Source of the DNA: LSCE01 sp050485425
Lineage (GTDB): Bacteria; Pseudomonadota; Gammaproteobacteria; Nitrococcales; Aquisalimonadaceae
NCBI GenBank assembly: GCA_050485425.1
Contig: JBJHBJ010000020.1
Span: forward strand, 4,368 to 68,367
Direction of reading: 5' to 3'
DNA length: 64,000 bases
Part shown: in pieces, positions 33,869 to 43,450 of the stretch
Layout of the letters: every line of letters starts with the position of its first letter
Position numbering within the stretch: the first letter of the stretch is position 1
Position numbers and translations under genes: made by a program
The notes under the pieces: generated by a model
What the model was told of the DNA's origin: nothing
Seen by the model: only the letters and a program-made list of their open reading frames with translations
The model's database searches: none

Positions 33869-35002
33869 TCACCAGGGCATGGCGGACAGCAGGAGCAGGC
33901 CGGCGAGCCAGGAAACGAGAAACAGGGGAACGGACCAGAGGTGGAACTCCTTCCACAGTCCCGGCATGCGTCCAAGCCGTAGGGCGATGAGGTTCGCCAT
34001 GGAACCGATTGCAAGACCAAACCCACCCACACTTACCCCCCAAGCCAGGGGCTGCCATTGTTCGGACAGCCCCTGCAGAAAGATCGCAGCCGGTACATTG
34101 GAAATGCCCTGAGAGACCAGCGCGCCGGCGGTATACATGCCCGCGGGCAGCAGATCAATCATCCCGGCGCCTTCCAGGACCAGCGCATGTCGTGCCACCA
34201 GACCGAGATTAATGAACATGAGCACGAATACCAACAACAAAAACCAGTCCACCCCGGCCACCACACGGGGGAAAACCAGCAGAAAGCCAATAACGATGAG
34301 CCCGGCCGCCGGAATCGCGTGGCCGAGATCCACAGCAAGCAGGAACACCGGATACAGCAGCAGGGAACACCAGAGCATACGCCGGTTCCGCGAGGGACCA
34401 TGGAACGCTTCCGCTACGAACAGCCGCCGGGCCGGGAAAGCGAGCGGGATCAGCAGCAGCAACAGACCGGTGAGCAGCAGCCCCAGCGGCGCCATCGCCG
34501 CGGTGAACTCCAGGAAAGACACGCCGGCCTGCTGCCACAGGTAGAGGTTCTGGGGATTGCCCACCGGACTGAGCGTGGAGCCGGCATTCACCGCCAGTGC
34601 CTCGAAAACCACGAGACGCCCCAGCGGCAATTCCGCCAGCGTGCGCAGCCCCAGTGTCAGCGGCACGACAATGAACAACGCCACATCGTTGGTGACCACG
34701 GCCGCCAGCGCCGACGAGAACAGCACCAGCACCGCGGCCAGCCGGCGTTCGCCGTGGACGCGGGTGAGCAGCCACTGGCCCGCGGAGTACAGGTAGCCGC
34801 TATCCTCCAGGCCACGGCTCAGCACCATCAGCCCGGCCAGGGCGGCGATGGTTTTCCAGTGCACCAGTTCGGGAATGGCCGGCACGTGCTGGGGCATCAG
34901 CAACAGCAACGGCGGCAATGCCGCCAGCAGCACCAACAGCAGGCGGTCCTCGATGACGCGCTGCCCAAGCAGGCGCGCGGCGCCCCGGGCGCTCAAACGC
35001 AT
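33869..35002 (-). CDS. SLC13/ArsB-type anion permease, YbiR-like
   Basis: Inner-membrane transporter of 377 residues, about 10-11 helices, resembling E. coli YbiR. Family motifs are TNDVALFIVVPLTL and NAGSTLSPVGNPQNLYLW in the first half and SNVPAAIFLQ in the second, as in ArsB, NhaD and citrate permeases. Substrate unknown; an organic or inorganic anion is likely. It is 15 bp downstream of the acyl-CoA synthetase gene and 11 bp upstream of the GGDEF gene, so it probably shares their transcript. The start ATG 35002 has only a weak ribosome-binding site. Confidence 0.8.
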   Translation of the reverse strand: MRLSARGAARLLGQRVIEDRLLLVLLAALPPLLLLMPQHVPAIPELVHWKTIAALAGLMVLSRGLEDSGYLYSAGQWLLTRVHGERRLAAVLVLFSSALAAVVTNDVALFIVVPLTLGLRTLAELPLGRLVVFEALAVNAGSTLSPVGNPQNLYLWQQAGVSFLEFTAAMAPLGLLLTGLLLLLIPLAFPARRLFVAEAFHGPSRNRRMLWCSLLLYPVFLLAVDLGHAIPAAGLIVIGFLLVFPRVVAGVDWFLLLVFVLMFINLGLVARHALVLEGAGMIDLLPAGMYTAGALVSQGISNVPAAIFLQGLSEQWQPLAWGVSVGGFGLAIGSMANLIALRLGRMPGLWKEFHLWSVPLFLVSWLAGLLLLSAMPW

Positions 35003-35017
35003 TCCGTGGAAGGCCGT

Positions 35018-36640
35018 TCAGTCTGCCTCTTCCCCGAATTCTCTGGCCCGCAGGACCTTGCGGCGCAGCTTGCCGGTGGACGTCTTGGGAAGTTCATCGA
35101 CGAATTCCATTTTTCTCGGGTACTTGTACGGCGCGGTCAGTGTTTTCGCATGCTGCTGGAGCGTGGCGACCAGGGCCGCATCGCCGGTGTGGCCGGCACG
35201 TAGCACGATGAATGCCTTGACCACCTCCCCGCGCTCGGCGTCCGGGCTGGCGACGGCCGCGCATTCCTGCACCGCCGGGTGCTCCATCAACGCGTTTTCC
35301 ACCTCCAGCGGACCTATACGATATCCGGAAGCGTTGATCAGGTCATCGTCCCTGCCCTGGTAGAACAGGTAGCCGTCCTCATCCACCACCACCCGGTCAC
35401 CGGTGACGAAATAGCGGCGCTCACCCAGCCGTACCATCGACTGCCGCGTGCGCTCCGGGTCATTCCAGTAACCCAGCATCAATTGCGGGTTGGGCACCGC
35501 CACGGCGAGCCGCCCCGGCGATCCGGCCGGCGCCGGCCGGTCCTCGTCATCGGCCAGCACCAGCGTTTCCGTGCCCGGAAGCGGCCTGCCCATGGAACCC
35601 GGTTTGACCGGCATGCGCTGGAAATTCAGCACCGTCATCAGGGTTTCGGTCTGCCCGTAGCCGTCCAGCAGCGGTGTACCCATGATCTCGGCCCAGCGCT
35701 TCACCACGGACGGATTGACCGACTCCCCGGCGGAAACGGTGAGTCGCAGCCGCGGGTAGGTGCTGCCGTCGATCTCCTCGTTCAGCAGGCGCCGCAGCTC
35801 CGTGGCGGCGGCGCAGAACACGGTCACGCCGTAGTCCCGCAGCATGGCCAGCCGGCGCGCAGGGTCGAAGGGGCCGTCATGGAACAGCACCGGCGTGCCG
35901 CAGCTCCACGGGCCGAACAGGATGCTGGTGCCGGCCTTGCTCCAGCCGGTATCGGCGGTGCACCACATCAAATCCGTTTCCTGCAGGTCCAGCCAGTACC
36001 AGGCCGAGACACGCCAGGCGTACAACGCCCGGGCGGCGTGCGTCACGCCCTTCGGGTGGCCGGAGGAGCCGGAGGTGTAATACATGATAGCGGGCTCGTC
36101 AGCCCCGGTGCGCACCGGCGTGTAGGTGTCCGGTGCATCCTGCGTCGCCGCACCCCAGTCGACCCAGCCCGGTGCGCCGCCCACCGACAGCCGAACCAGC
36201 GCATCCGAAGCGAAGGCGAACTTGTCGGCGTTGGCAGCGGTGGCAACCACCCCGCGCGCGCCTGCGTGCTCCACCCGATACTGCAGATCGCGCCCGGTGA
36301 GCATTTCCACGCAGGGTATGGGGATGATGCCCGCCTTCAGGCAGGCCACCATGGTGATCTGCCACTCCGGAATGCGCGGCAGCACCACCAGCACCCGGTC
36401 ACCACGGGTCAGACCCAGCGCATCCAGCACATTGGCAAGGCGGTTGCTCTGGGCGCTGACGTCGGCGAATGTCAGCCGGCGCTCGTCACCTTCCGCATTG
36501 GTCCAGATCATGGCCAGCCGGTCCGGGTCCCTGGCGTAGGCGTCCACCACGTCGGCGCCGAAATTGAACGTCTCCGGGACGGACCAGCGGAAATCCCGCA
36601 CGGCCTGTTCATAGCTCTGCATCGGTACGCGTGTCGTCAT
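35018..36640 (-). CDS. Medium-chain-type acyl-CoA synthetase
   Basis: AMP-forming ligase of about 540 residues that activates a carboxylic acid to its CoA thioester. Core motifs: P-loop YYTSGSSGHPKGVTH, LLDGYGQTE, VTGDRVVVDEDGYLFYQGRDDD and the C-terminal catalytic Lys region LPKTSTGKLRRK. Overall pattern is nearest to ACSM/medium-chain or benzoate-type synthetases, not acetate. I chose ATG 36640 (MTTRVPMQSYEQ) because GGAGG lies just upstream; six more residues upstream are open. 22 bp after the Fe-alcohol dehydrogenase gene, suggesting that an alcohol or aldehyde product feeds acid activation. Confidence 0.87.
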   Translation of the reverse strand: MTTRVPMQSYEQAVRDFRWSVPETFNFGADVVDAYARDPDRLAMIWTNAEGDERRLTFADVSAQSNRLANVLDALGLTRGDRVLVVLPRIPEWQITMVACLKAGIIPIPCVEMLTGRDLQYRVEHAGARGVVATAANADKFAFASDALVRLSVGGAPGWVDWGAATQDAPDTYTPVRTGADEPAIMYYTSGSSGHPKGVTHAARALYAWRVSAWYWLDLQETDLMWCTADTGWSKAGTSILFGPWSCGTPVLFHDGPFDPARRLAMLRDYGVTVFCAAATELRRLLNEEIDGSTYPRLRLTVSAGESVNPSVVKRWAEIMGTPLLDGYGQTETLMTVLNFQRMPVKPGSMGRPLPGTETLVLADDEDRPAPAGSPGRLAVAVPNPQLMLGYWNDPERTRQSMVRLGERRYFVTGDRVVVDEDGYLFYQGRDDDLINASGYRIGPLEVENALMEHPAVQECAAVASPDAERGEVVKAFIVLRAGHTGDAALVATLQQHAKTLTAPYKYPRKMEFVDELPKTSTGKLRRKVLRAREFGEEAD

Positions 36641-36662
36641 TGCCCCTCCGGTAACCACGGGC

Positions 36663-37835
36663 TCAATAGGCCAATTCCAGGATTTCCATCACATCGTTCT
36701 CCGAGGTGATCGTCCGGGGGTTGGTGCGCACCCAGAGATTCCCCATTGCGCCTTCCGCCACCTTCGCAAACTGCTCCCGGCCCACCCGGAGCTCCCGCAG
36801 TGATAGTGGCAGGCCGAGCGCGGCAATCAGATCCTCCACGGCCTGCGCCGCGTCGCCGTCCCGCCGCCCGAGGGCATGGGCCACCGCGGCCTGTCTTTCG
36901 GCGTTTTCGGGCAACTCGCGGTTCCAGCGCAGCACGGCGGGCAACAGCACGCAGGAGGTATGACCGTGGCTGACGCCGGTGACCGCACCCAGACTGTGAC
37001 CGATGCCGTGGCTTGCGCCGTAGTGCACCCGCAGGATGCCCTGGCTGGCCAGCCAGGCGCCGTGCATGGCTCGCTGCCTGGCCTCCGGATCGTCCGGCGC
37101 ATGACGGCTCGCGGGCAGTGATTCGCCCAGCAGACGCAGCGCATGCAGCGCGCACCCGTCCACCAGCGGTGCCGGGGCGATGGAACAGATGGATTCCACC
37201 GCGTGATCCACGGCGCGGATACCGGTGGAGAGCCAGAGCCATTCCGGCGTATGGAACGTGACGAGCGGATCCAGGATGACAGCCGCAGGCCCGATCTCCG
37301 CGCCGGTGAAGCCATGCTTGATCCTGCGCTGCGGGTCGGTGGCGCCGCCGAAATTGGAGAACTCCGCGCCGGACAGCGTGGTGGGAACGGCGATCTGCCG
37401 GACCGGGGGCACTCCCACGGCCGGCACGTGCCGGCTGCCGTCCGCGTTGACGCGAACGTGCCAGTCGTCCAGCTGCTCGGCCCGCTGCAGGCCTTCTGCC
37501 AGGACAACCAGCAGGACCTTGACGGTGTCGATGACGGTACCGCCGCCGACGGCCACGATCAGATCCGGTTTCGCCTCACGCACCGCCTCGGCGGCGGCCA
37601 TCACGGTGTCTCGGGGCGTATGCTCCCGGCACTCGTCGAACACGCCGACCAGCCGTTTCCCCAGCACCTCGCCGATGACGGTCACCACATCGGTGGTTCG
37701 GTTGAGCGTGCGGCTGGCGACGACAAAAATGCGTCGAGCGGCGCGCCGGTCGGCTTCGGCAAGCACCGCTTCCCCGGCCGGGGTTCCCCAGATCACGCGG
37801 TCCTGGGCGATATAGTCGTAGATTCCGGCCTGCAT
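36663..37835 (-). CDS. Iron-containing alcohol dehydrogenase
   Basis: NAD(P)- and Fe-dependent dehydrogenase of 390 residues. It has the nucleotide motif VAVGGGTVIDTVK (about 95-107) and the histidine-rich metal region (GIRAVDHAVESI, then HYGASHGIGHSLGAVTGVSHGH). The end carries LWVRTNPRTIT typical of the family. Similar proteins include maleylacetate reductases, so the substrate is uncertain. A strong GGGGGAG lies just before ATG 37835. It is the first gene of the minus-strand run with the acyl-CoA synthetase. Confidence 0.87.
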   Translation of the reverse strand: MQAGIYDYIAQDRVIWGTPAGEAVLAEADRRAARRIFVVASRTLNRTTDVVTVIGEVLGKRLVGVFDECREHTPRDTVMAAAEAVREAKPDLIVAVGGGTVIDTVKVLLVVLAEGLQRAEQLDDWHVRVNADGSRHVPAVGVPPVRQIAVPTTLSGAEFSNFGGATDPQRRIKHGFTGAEIGPAAVILDPLVTFHTPEWLWLSTGIRAVDHAVESICSIAPAPLVDGCALHALRLLGESLPASRHAPDDPEARQRAMHGAWLASQGILRVHYGASHGIGHSLGAVTGVSHGHTSCVLLPAVLRWNRELPENAERQAAVAHALGRRDGDAAQAVEDLIAALGLPLSLRELRVGREQFAKVAEGAMGNLWVRTNPRTITSENDVMEILELAY

Positions 37836-37935
37836 GGCTCCCCCCTGATTTGTCGTTATACGGAGTATTCGTCAAGGGTTTCAGTATACTGCCTGTATCA
37901 TCACGCAATTCCGTCCACTCCCCTTCATCAAAGGC

Positions 37936-39675
37936 ATGTCGCAATTGAATCCAGAACGTACAGAGCAGCCCGGTTTCCGGGATCTCGGTCTTTCCGAACA
38001 GATACTGCAGGCGCTTGAAGAGGCCGGCTACGAAGTACCCACGCCGATCCAGGCCCGCAGTATTCCGCCGTTGCTGGCCGGACGCGACCTGCTGGGCCAG
38101 GCGCAGACCGGCACCGGCAAGACGGCGGCATTCGCTCTGCCCCTGCTCTCCCGGCTGGACACCAGTCGCAACGACACCCAGTTGCTGGTGCTGGCGCCAA
38201 CCCGGGAGCTGGCCATCCAGGTGGCGGAGGCGTTTCAGACCTACGCCCGCCGCATCCCGGCCTTTCACGTGCTGCCGGTGTACGGCGGCCAGGAATACGG
38301 TGTCCAGCTCAAGCAGTTGCGCCGCGGTGCGCAGGTCGTGGTCGGCACCCCCGGCCGCATCATGGACCACATGCGCCGTGGAACGCTGAAACTGGACGGC
38401 CTCGAGGCCCTGGTGCTGGACGAGGCCGACGAAATGCTGCGCATGGGCTTCATCGACGATGTCGAATGGATCCTGCAGCAGACGCCGCCGGACCGACAGG
38501 TGGCTCTGTTCTCCGCAACCATGCCGGACGCAATCCGCAAGGTGGCACGCACGCATCTGAAATCGCCGGAAGAAGTCCGCATCCAGACCGCCACATCCAC
38601 CGCGCAGACCATCCGCCAGCGCTACTGGCGCGTCAGCGGCCTGCACAAGCTGGACGCCCTGACCCGGCTGCTGGAGTCCGAATCCATCGACGGCATGATC
38701 GTGTTCGTGCGTACCAAGCACACCACGGTGGAGCTGGCGGAGAAGCTGACCGCCCGCGGCTACAACTGCGAGGCGCTGAACGGCGACATCGCCCAGAAGC
38801 AGCGCGAACGCACCGTGGAACGGCTGAAGAACGGCCAGGTGGATATCGTGGTGGCCACCGACGTGGCCGCCCGCGGGCTGGATGTGGAGCGCATCAGCCA
38901 TGTGCTCAACTACGATATACCGGCCGACACTGAATCCTACGTGCACCGCATCGGCCGCACCGGGCGTGCCGGACGCAGCGGCGAGGCCATCCTGTTCGTC
39001 GCACCGCGCGAGCAACGCATGCTGCAGGCGATCGAGCGGGCCACGCGGCAGACCATCGAGCCCATGCGCATGCCCACCGCGGACGATGTCAACGAGCAGC
39101 GCATCACCCGTTTCAAACAGCGGCTCACCGACACCCTGAGTTCGGAAGACCTGGAATTCTTCCAGCAACTGATCGGCGACTATGTCACCGAGCACGAAGT
39201 GGACCCCCTGCGCCTGGCCGCCGCGCTGGCGCACCTGGCCCAGGGGGACACCCCGTTCCTGCTTGAGGAGCGCAGCAGGACCCCGCCTCCGGCCGACGAG
39301 GCGGTGCGGCGCCGCACGGGCAAGCCACCGCGTGGAGCATCGGGTACCCCGAAGCCGCTGAAGGATTTTCCCGACATTCCGATGACCCGGTTCCGCGTCG
39401 AGGTGGGCTACCAGCACGGCGTCAAGCCCGGGAACCTGGTGGGCGCCATTGCCAACGAAGCGCAGATCGACAGCCGCTACATCGGCGCCATCGACATTCA
39501 TGACGACCACGCCACCGTGGACCTGCCGCGGGATATTCCCCGGGAAGTGGTTCAGCAGCTCGGGAAGACCTGGGTCTGCGGCCGCCGGCTGGGCATGCGC
39601 CCGGCGAATGAACCCGCGCCGCGGGAGAAAGCGCCGCGGGGCACCACAAGGAAGGCGCCGCGCAAGAAAAGCTGA
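37936..39675 (+). CDS. deaD: DEAD-box RNA helicase, DeaD/CsdA-like
   Basis: ATP-dependent RNA helicase of 579 residues. Q-motif region FRDLGLSEQILQ, Walker A AQTGTGKT (56-63), PTRELA, DEAD, SAT and HRIGRTGR are all present. After the two RecA domains a C-terminal part has a DbpA/CsdA RNA-binding fold (about 465-545) and a basic Arg/Lys/Pro tail. CsdA-type proteins act in ribosome assembly and cold adaptation. The upstream region contains a near-palindrome around 37857-37890 (AT-rich); promoter not assigned. Convergent with the FAD oxidase gene. Confidence 0.88.
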   Translation: MSQLNPERTEQPGFRDLGLSEQILQALEEAGYEVPTPIQARSIPPLLAGRDLLGQAQTGTGKTAAFALPLLSRLDTSRNDTQLLVLAPTRELAIQVAEAFQTYARRIPAFHVLPVYGGQEYGVQLKQLRRGAQVVVGTPGRIMDHMRRGTLKLDGLEALVLDEADEMLRMGFIDDVEWILQQTPPDRQVALFSATMPDAIRKVARTHLKSPEEVRIQTATSTAQTIRQRYWRVSGLHKLDALTRLLESESIDGMIVFVRTKHTTVELAEKLTARGYNCEALNGDIAQKQRERTVERLKNGQVDIVVATDVAARGLDVERISHVLNYDIPADTESYVHRIGRTGRAGRSGEAILFVAPREQRMLQAIERATRQTIEPMRMPTADDVNEQRITRFKQRLTDTLSSEDLEFFQQLIGDYVTEHEVDPLRLAAALAHLAQGDTPFLLEERSRTPPPADEAVRRRTGKPPRGASGTPKPLKDFPDIPMTRFRVEVGYQHGVKPGNLVGAIANEAQIDSRYIGAIDIHDDHATVDLPRDIPREVVQQLGKTWVCGRRLGMRPANEPAPREKAPRGTTRKAPRKKS

Positions 39676-39753
39676 GGCAGGTGTACCGCCCTGGAAACAA
39701 TGGCCAGCATGCATCCGACCATTAATCCGTATGCGAACTTCGGACTCAGGACA

Positions 39754-41046
39754 CTAGCCGGTTATCTTGTAGTACTGGATAAGCATCCGCGCCACAGGCC
39801 GGTGCAGGTAGTGAAACGGCATGGGGCGCATGGGCGTCACCGGATAATCCATTTCCTCCGGCGGGCGCCCACCCACCAGTTCGGACAGCAGCCGGCCCAT
39901 GACCGTCCCCATGGCCACGCCCCGCCCGTTGAACCCCAGCCCCGCATAGGCGCCATCACCCAAGGCATGCAGATGCGGGAAATGATCGCGTGTCATGGCG
40001 ATACGCCCGGCCCAACTGAATTCCAGCGGCAGATCCCGTAACGCCGGGAACAACTGATGCAGCGGCTCCAGCAATGGCTTGCCCTGGGCCAGGCTGGGCC
40101 GGTCCGTGAACGGCCCCCGCCCGCCCATCAGCAGGCGGCCGTGGGCGTCCAGACGGAAATACCAGAGCAGTGTTCGGGTATCGGAGACGCTGTAACGGGC
40201 CGGCAGGATCCGCTCGCGCAGGGCCTCGGGGATGGGTGCGGTGGCGATCTGCTGGCTGAACAGGGAGACCACGCTCCGCTGCAGGCCTGGCCAGAGCCCG
40301 TCGGTATAGCCGTTGGTGGCCAGCACCAACTGGCGGCAACGCACCTCCCCGGCCGTTGTGACCGCCCGCCAGAGACCCGCTTCCCGGTGCAGCGCCAGCA
40401 CACGGGAGTGGGTATGCACCAGCGCGCCCTGCTCAACCGCCGCGCGGGCCAGACCGCGGGCATAGGAAAGCGGCTGCACGGAACCACCGCGCGGGTCCAG
40501 CCAGCCACCCTTGTAGAGCGGCTGACAGCCGATCATGGCGTGCAGGCGCTCCGCGTCCAGCAATTCGACGGCAACGCCCCGGCGCTCCCACTGCCGGGCA
40601 CGTTCGCGGACCATTTCCAGCGCCTGCTCGGTGTGGGCAGGCTGTATCCAGCCGTTCTGCACGGCATCGCAGCGAATGCCGTGCCGCCGCACAAGATCGA
40701 ACACCGTGTCCGCCGCACCACCGGCGGTGGCGACCATGCGTTCGCCCAGCTCTTCGCCGAAGCGCGCCACGATCGCATCCGGATCATCCTTCAGGCCGGG
40801 AATGACCTGCCCGCCGTTACGCCCGGAGGCGCCCCATCCCGGCTCGGCCGCATCCAGCAGCATCACCTCCCGGCCATTCTGCGCCAGGTGCAGTGCGGTG
40901 GAGAGGCCGGTGTAGCCTCCGCCGATCACCAGGACATCGACGGTCTGCTTGCCGGCAAACGGCTGAAACGAACCCGCCTCGGTCGCGGTGGCGGCCCACA
41001 GTGATGGCGGCAGGGTCGGTTGCGTGAGTTCTGGCAATGCGGTCAC
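39754..41046 (-). CDS. FAD-dependent amine oxidase, PuuB/DAO family
   Basis: A 430-residue flavoprotein with the dinucleotide motif VDVLVIGGGYTGLSTALHLA (GGGYTG at 42-47), GASGRNGGQ, and C-terminal GLGFNGRGVAMGT that closes the FAD site. It matches the gamma-glutamylputrescine oxidase/D-amino acid oxidase superfamily. No other putrescine-utilisation genes are near, so the amine substrate is unknown. It stands alone on the minus strand, 75 bp from the transglutaminase gene. Confidence 0.88.
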   Translation of the reverse strand: MTALPELTQPTLPPSLWAATATEAGSFQPFAGKQTVDVLVIGGGYTGLSTALHLAQNGREVMLLDAAEPGWGASGRNGGQVIPGLKDDPDAIVARFGEELGERMVATAGGAADTVFDLVRRHGIRCDAVQNGWIQPAHTEQALEMVRERARQWERRGVAVELLDAERLHAMIGCQPLYKGGWLDPRGGSVQPLSYARGLARAAVEQGALVHTHSRVLALHREAGLWRAVTTAGEVRCRQLVLATNGYTDGLWPGLQRSVVSLFSQQIATAPIPEALRERILPARYSVSDTRTLLWYFRLDAHGRLLMGGRGPFTDRPSLAQGKPLLEPLHQLFPALRDLPLEFSWAGRIAMTRDHFPHLHALGDGAYAGLGFNGRGVAMGTVMGRLLSELVGGRPPEEMDYPVTPMRPMPFHYLHRPVARMLIQYYKITG

Positions 41047-41121
41047 GGGCAGGTGTTGTCCTTTACCGGGAGTCTTCCATGTAACATTTCCCGCCTACGG
41101 CTGACAACGTTCTCCGCACCA

Positions 41122-41928
41122 TCAGTCGCCTCCCGCCCAGGGAGCGGCGATACGCTGGACCGAGATAGTCAGTTCCGACGGCACGACCGGCGGGCCGAAC
41201 TGGCTGAACACCGGCACGTCGGCCGCATCACGCCCGTAGGCGAGCGATACGCGCCCCTTGTTCGTCTGCGGCTGCGTGGGGTCGAAGGTGTACCAGCGCC
41301 CACCCACATAGGCCTCGAACCAGGCATGCAGATCCATCGGCACCAGCTCTTCCATGAAACCCACGACAATCCGGGCCGGGATGGTCAGGCTCCGGCACAA
41401 GGCGATCCCCAGGTGGGCGAAATCCCGGCAGACGCCCTCTCCCCGCTCGTGCACGGTGACGGCGGAGATCGGTGTCGGATCGGATTCCGGCAGATAGCGA
41501 ATATGGCGATGCGTCCAGTCCGAGATCGCCGCCACCTGGTCATAGCCCGGCGCCCTGTCGCCCACGATTTGCCAGGCCAGGGAGGCCAGGCTGTCCGACT
41601 CGCAGAAGCGGCTGGGTGCCAGATACATGAGCACGTAATCGGGCAGTCGCTCGACGGGAACGAAGGATGCCCCCGGCATGGTGTCCTGGGACTCGCTGAC
41701 ATTCACCTGCGCCATGGTCTCGAGACGAAACTTGCCCGCCGGCGCCACCAGGCGCTGGCACAGGTTTCCGAAAGTGTCGGTGTACTCGGTGGTCACCGGC
41801 TGCGGCGACATCAGGTAGCTTTCCCGCCCCACCCACTGATGCGCCCCGCTTCGCGGCCGCAGCAGAAGGATCAGCGGCGTGCTCACCTGGCACTCCATGC
41901 GCAACTTGCAACGCACCTCAAGCCACAT
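41122..41928 (-). CDS. Transglutaminase-like cysteine protease family protein
   Basis: A 268-residue protein with a bacterial transglutaminase N-terminal beta domain (about 1-90) and a core with the triad Cys167 (GEGVCRDFAHL), His201 (DLHAWFEAY) and Asp216 (TFDPTQP). Such cytoplasmic proteins probably cleave or crosslink isopeptide bonds in an unknown partner. It shares its strand with the ferredoxin gene 15 bp upstream and may be co-transcribed. Confidence 0.83.
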   Translation of the reverse strand: MWLEVRCKLRMECQVSTPLILLLRPRSGAHQWVGRESYLMSPQPVTTEYTDTFGNLCQRLVAPAGKFRLETMAQVNVSESQDTMPGASFVPVERLPDYVLMYLAPSRFCESDSLASLAWQIVGDRAPGYDQVAAISDWTHRHIRYLPESDPTPISAVTVHERGEGVCRDFAHLGIALCRSLTIPARIVVGFMEELVPMDLHAWFEAYVGGRWYTFDPTQPQTNKGRVSLAYGRDAADVPVFSQFGPPVVPSELTISVQRIAAPWAGGD

Positions 41929-41943
41929 ACCTCACCCTCACCG

Positions 41944-42261
41944 CTACCACTCAACCAACAGACTTTCGCCCTGCAAATGATAGCTGCAGGTCAGCCGCCA
42001 GGCTGCTTCACCGGGAGACGCATCCAGCGGTTTTCCCTCGCGGGCGAGCACGTTGCGCTCCTTGTTGCCCATCGCGGCCGCCGCGCCCTCGAGCACCCGG
42101 ACTCTGGCAGCACAGGCGGCGCAGGTGCCGAAACCGCAACGCCAGAAAATGGGAACGTTCAGGGAACGGGCCAGGTCGAGGATGGTGACATCATCACCGG
42201 ACTGGTATTCACAGCTCCGGCCTTCGGTCATGTCGCCCCCGTGAAACGTGACGGTGGGCAT
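41944..42261 (-). CDS. [2Fe-2S] ferredoxin, plant/bacterial type
   Basis: A 105-residue ferredoxin with cluster ligands Cys42, Cys47 and Cys50 (CGFGTCAAC) and Cys92 (LTCSYHL), the plant-type spacing. It may deliver electrons to an oxygenase or reductase not seen nearby. It lies 15 bp before the transglutaminase-like gene and is preceded by the terminator of the upstream SPFH gene. Confidence 0.88.
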   Translation of the reverse strand: MPTVTFHGGDMTEGRSCEYQSGDDVTILDLARSLNVPIFWRCGFGTCAACAARVRVLEGAAAAMGNKERNVLAREGKPLDASPGEAAWRLTCSYHLQGESLLVEW

Positions 42262-42347
42262 GATTCACGGAACTCCCGCGTCGTGCCGCTGGATCACGTC
42301 CATCACAGGCGCACGCCTGCCGCATGCTGCCGGTACAGTCAGGAAGA

Positions 42348-42381
42348 CCGGCGGGCAACGGTTGGAACCGCTGCCCGCCGG
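42348..42381 (-). terminator. Intrinsic terminator after the SPFH gene
   Basis: A long stem of about 16 bp (CCGGCGGGCA pairing with TGCCCGCCGG, extended by CGGTT/AACCG) with a 2-nt loop begins 8 nt after the SPFH stop codon on the minus strand and is followed by TCTTCC. The stem is strong enough to be a terminator although the T-run is short. Confidence 0.75.
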
Positions 42382-42388
42382 AGCAGCC

Positions 42389-43387
42389 TCAGCGGCCGGC
42401 ATGCGCGTCCACGGCCGAGACGGCGCCCGGGCCAAACAGCTCCCGCATGCCGCCCACGGAACCCAGCAGGGCTGTGCCTTCCACCGGCACGAACACCCGG
42501 TCCCCCTTCTTGGCGAGTTCCGGCAGCATTTCGATGTACCGCTGCGCAATCAGGTAGTTGATGGCCTGTTGCGGCTCGGCGCGGTCGGCGATGGCATCCA
42601 TCACCGTCTGGATGGCCTTGGCCTCGCCTTCCGCGGTAAGAATGGCAGCCTGGCGGTCACCCTCGGCACGGGCAATTTCGGCATCCCGGTCCCCGTGGGC
42701 TTTCAGGATTGCCGCCTGCTTGTCACCCTCGGCCCGCTGGATCTCGGCTTCCTTGTAGCCCTCGGCCTCGCGCACCATGGCACGGCGTGAACGCTCCGCC
42801 ACCATCTGCTTGTTCATGGCCTCGCGGATCTCGCCGGGGATGTCGATATCCCGGATCTCCACCCGGTTGACCTTCACGCCCCACTTGTTGCCCGCCTCGT
42901 CCATGGTGCTCTGGAGGCTGTCGTTGATCTCCTCGCGGGATTCGAAAATGGCGTCCAGCTCCATCTTGCCGATCTCGGAACGCAGCGTGGTCTGCGCCAG
43001 GGTCTGGATGGCCAGCACCAGGTTCTCGGTGCCGTAGACGGCGGACTGGCCATCCATGATCTGGTAGTACAGCACGCCGTCGATGGCCACGCCCACGTTA
43101 TCCTTGGTGATCACCGACTGGCGCGGGAAATCGAGCACGATCTCGCGCATGTCGATCTTGCGCTCGCTGGTGATGAAGGCGTCCGCCCCCTCGAACCGCA
43201 GGATGTTGATGGCCCGCGCCTGATCCACGAACGGGATGATCAGGTTCAGCCCGGGCTCCAGCGTACGGTGGTAACGGCCCAGGCGCTCGATCACCATCGT
43301 CCGCCGCTGCGGGACCAGCACAAGCCCGCTGCTGACCACGGCAATCACGATCACCAGTATGATTCCAGCCACGATAAGTTCAGTCAT
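42389..43387 (-). CDS. SPFH/stomatin-like membrane protein (QmcA type)
   Basis: A 332-residue band-7 protein with one N-terminal membrane helix (about 5-25), an SPFH domain (about 25-190: RRTMVIERLGRYHRTLEPGLNLIIPF) and a long Ala/Glu/Arg coiled-coil (about 190-260). It assembles into large ring-like oligomers at the membrane and is usually paired with NfeD proteins; an nfeD gene lies 63 bp upstream on the same strand. Function of the pair is in membrane microdomain organisation or quality control. Confidence 0.92.
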   Translation of the reverse strand: MTELIVAGIILVIVIAVVSSGLVLVPQRRTMVIERLGRYHRTLEPGLNLIIPFVDQARAINILRFEGADAFITSERKIDMREIVLDFPRQSVITKDNVGVAIDGVLYYQIMDGQSAVYGTENLVLAIQTLAQTTLRSEIGKMELDAIFESREEINDSLQSTMDEAGNKWGVKVNRVEIRDIDIPGEIREAMNKQMVAERSRRAMVREAEGYKEAEIQRAEGDKQAAILKAHGDRDAEIARAEGDRQAAILTAEGEAKAIQTVMDAIADRAEPQQAINYLIAQRYIEMLPELAKKGDRVFVPVEGTALLGSVGGMRELFGPGAVSAVDAHAGR

Positions 43388-43450
43388 TCGATAACGTCCT
43401 GTTGTTGATGAGAATTTGAGAAAAAATCCATAAGTATTTGTTTTTTAGAA

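Noticed and set aside
37576..39714. Minus-strand frame of 712 codons opposite the DEAD-box helicase
   Set aside because: The plus-strand helicase has all motifs; the minus-strand product has no recognisable domain.
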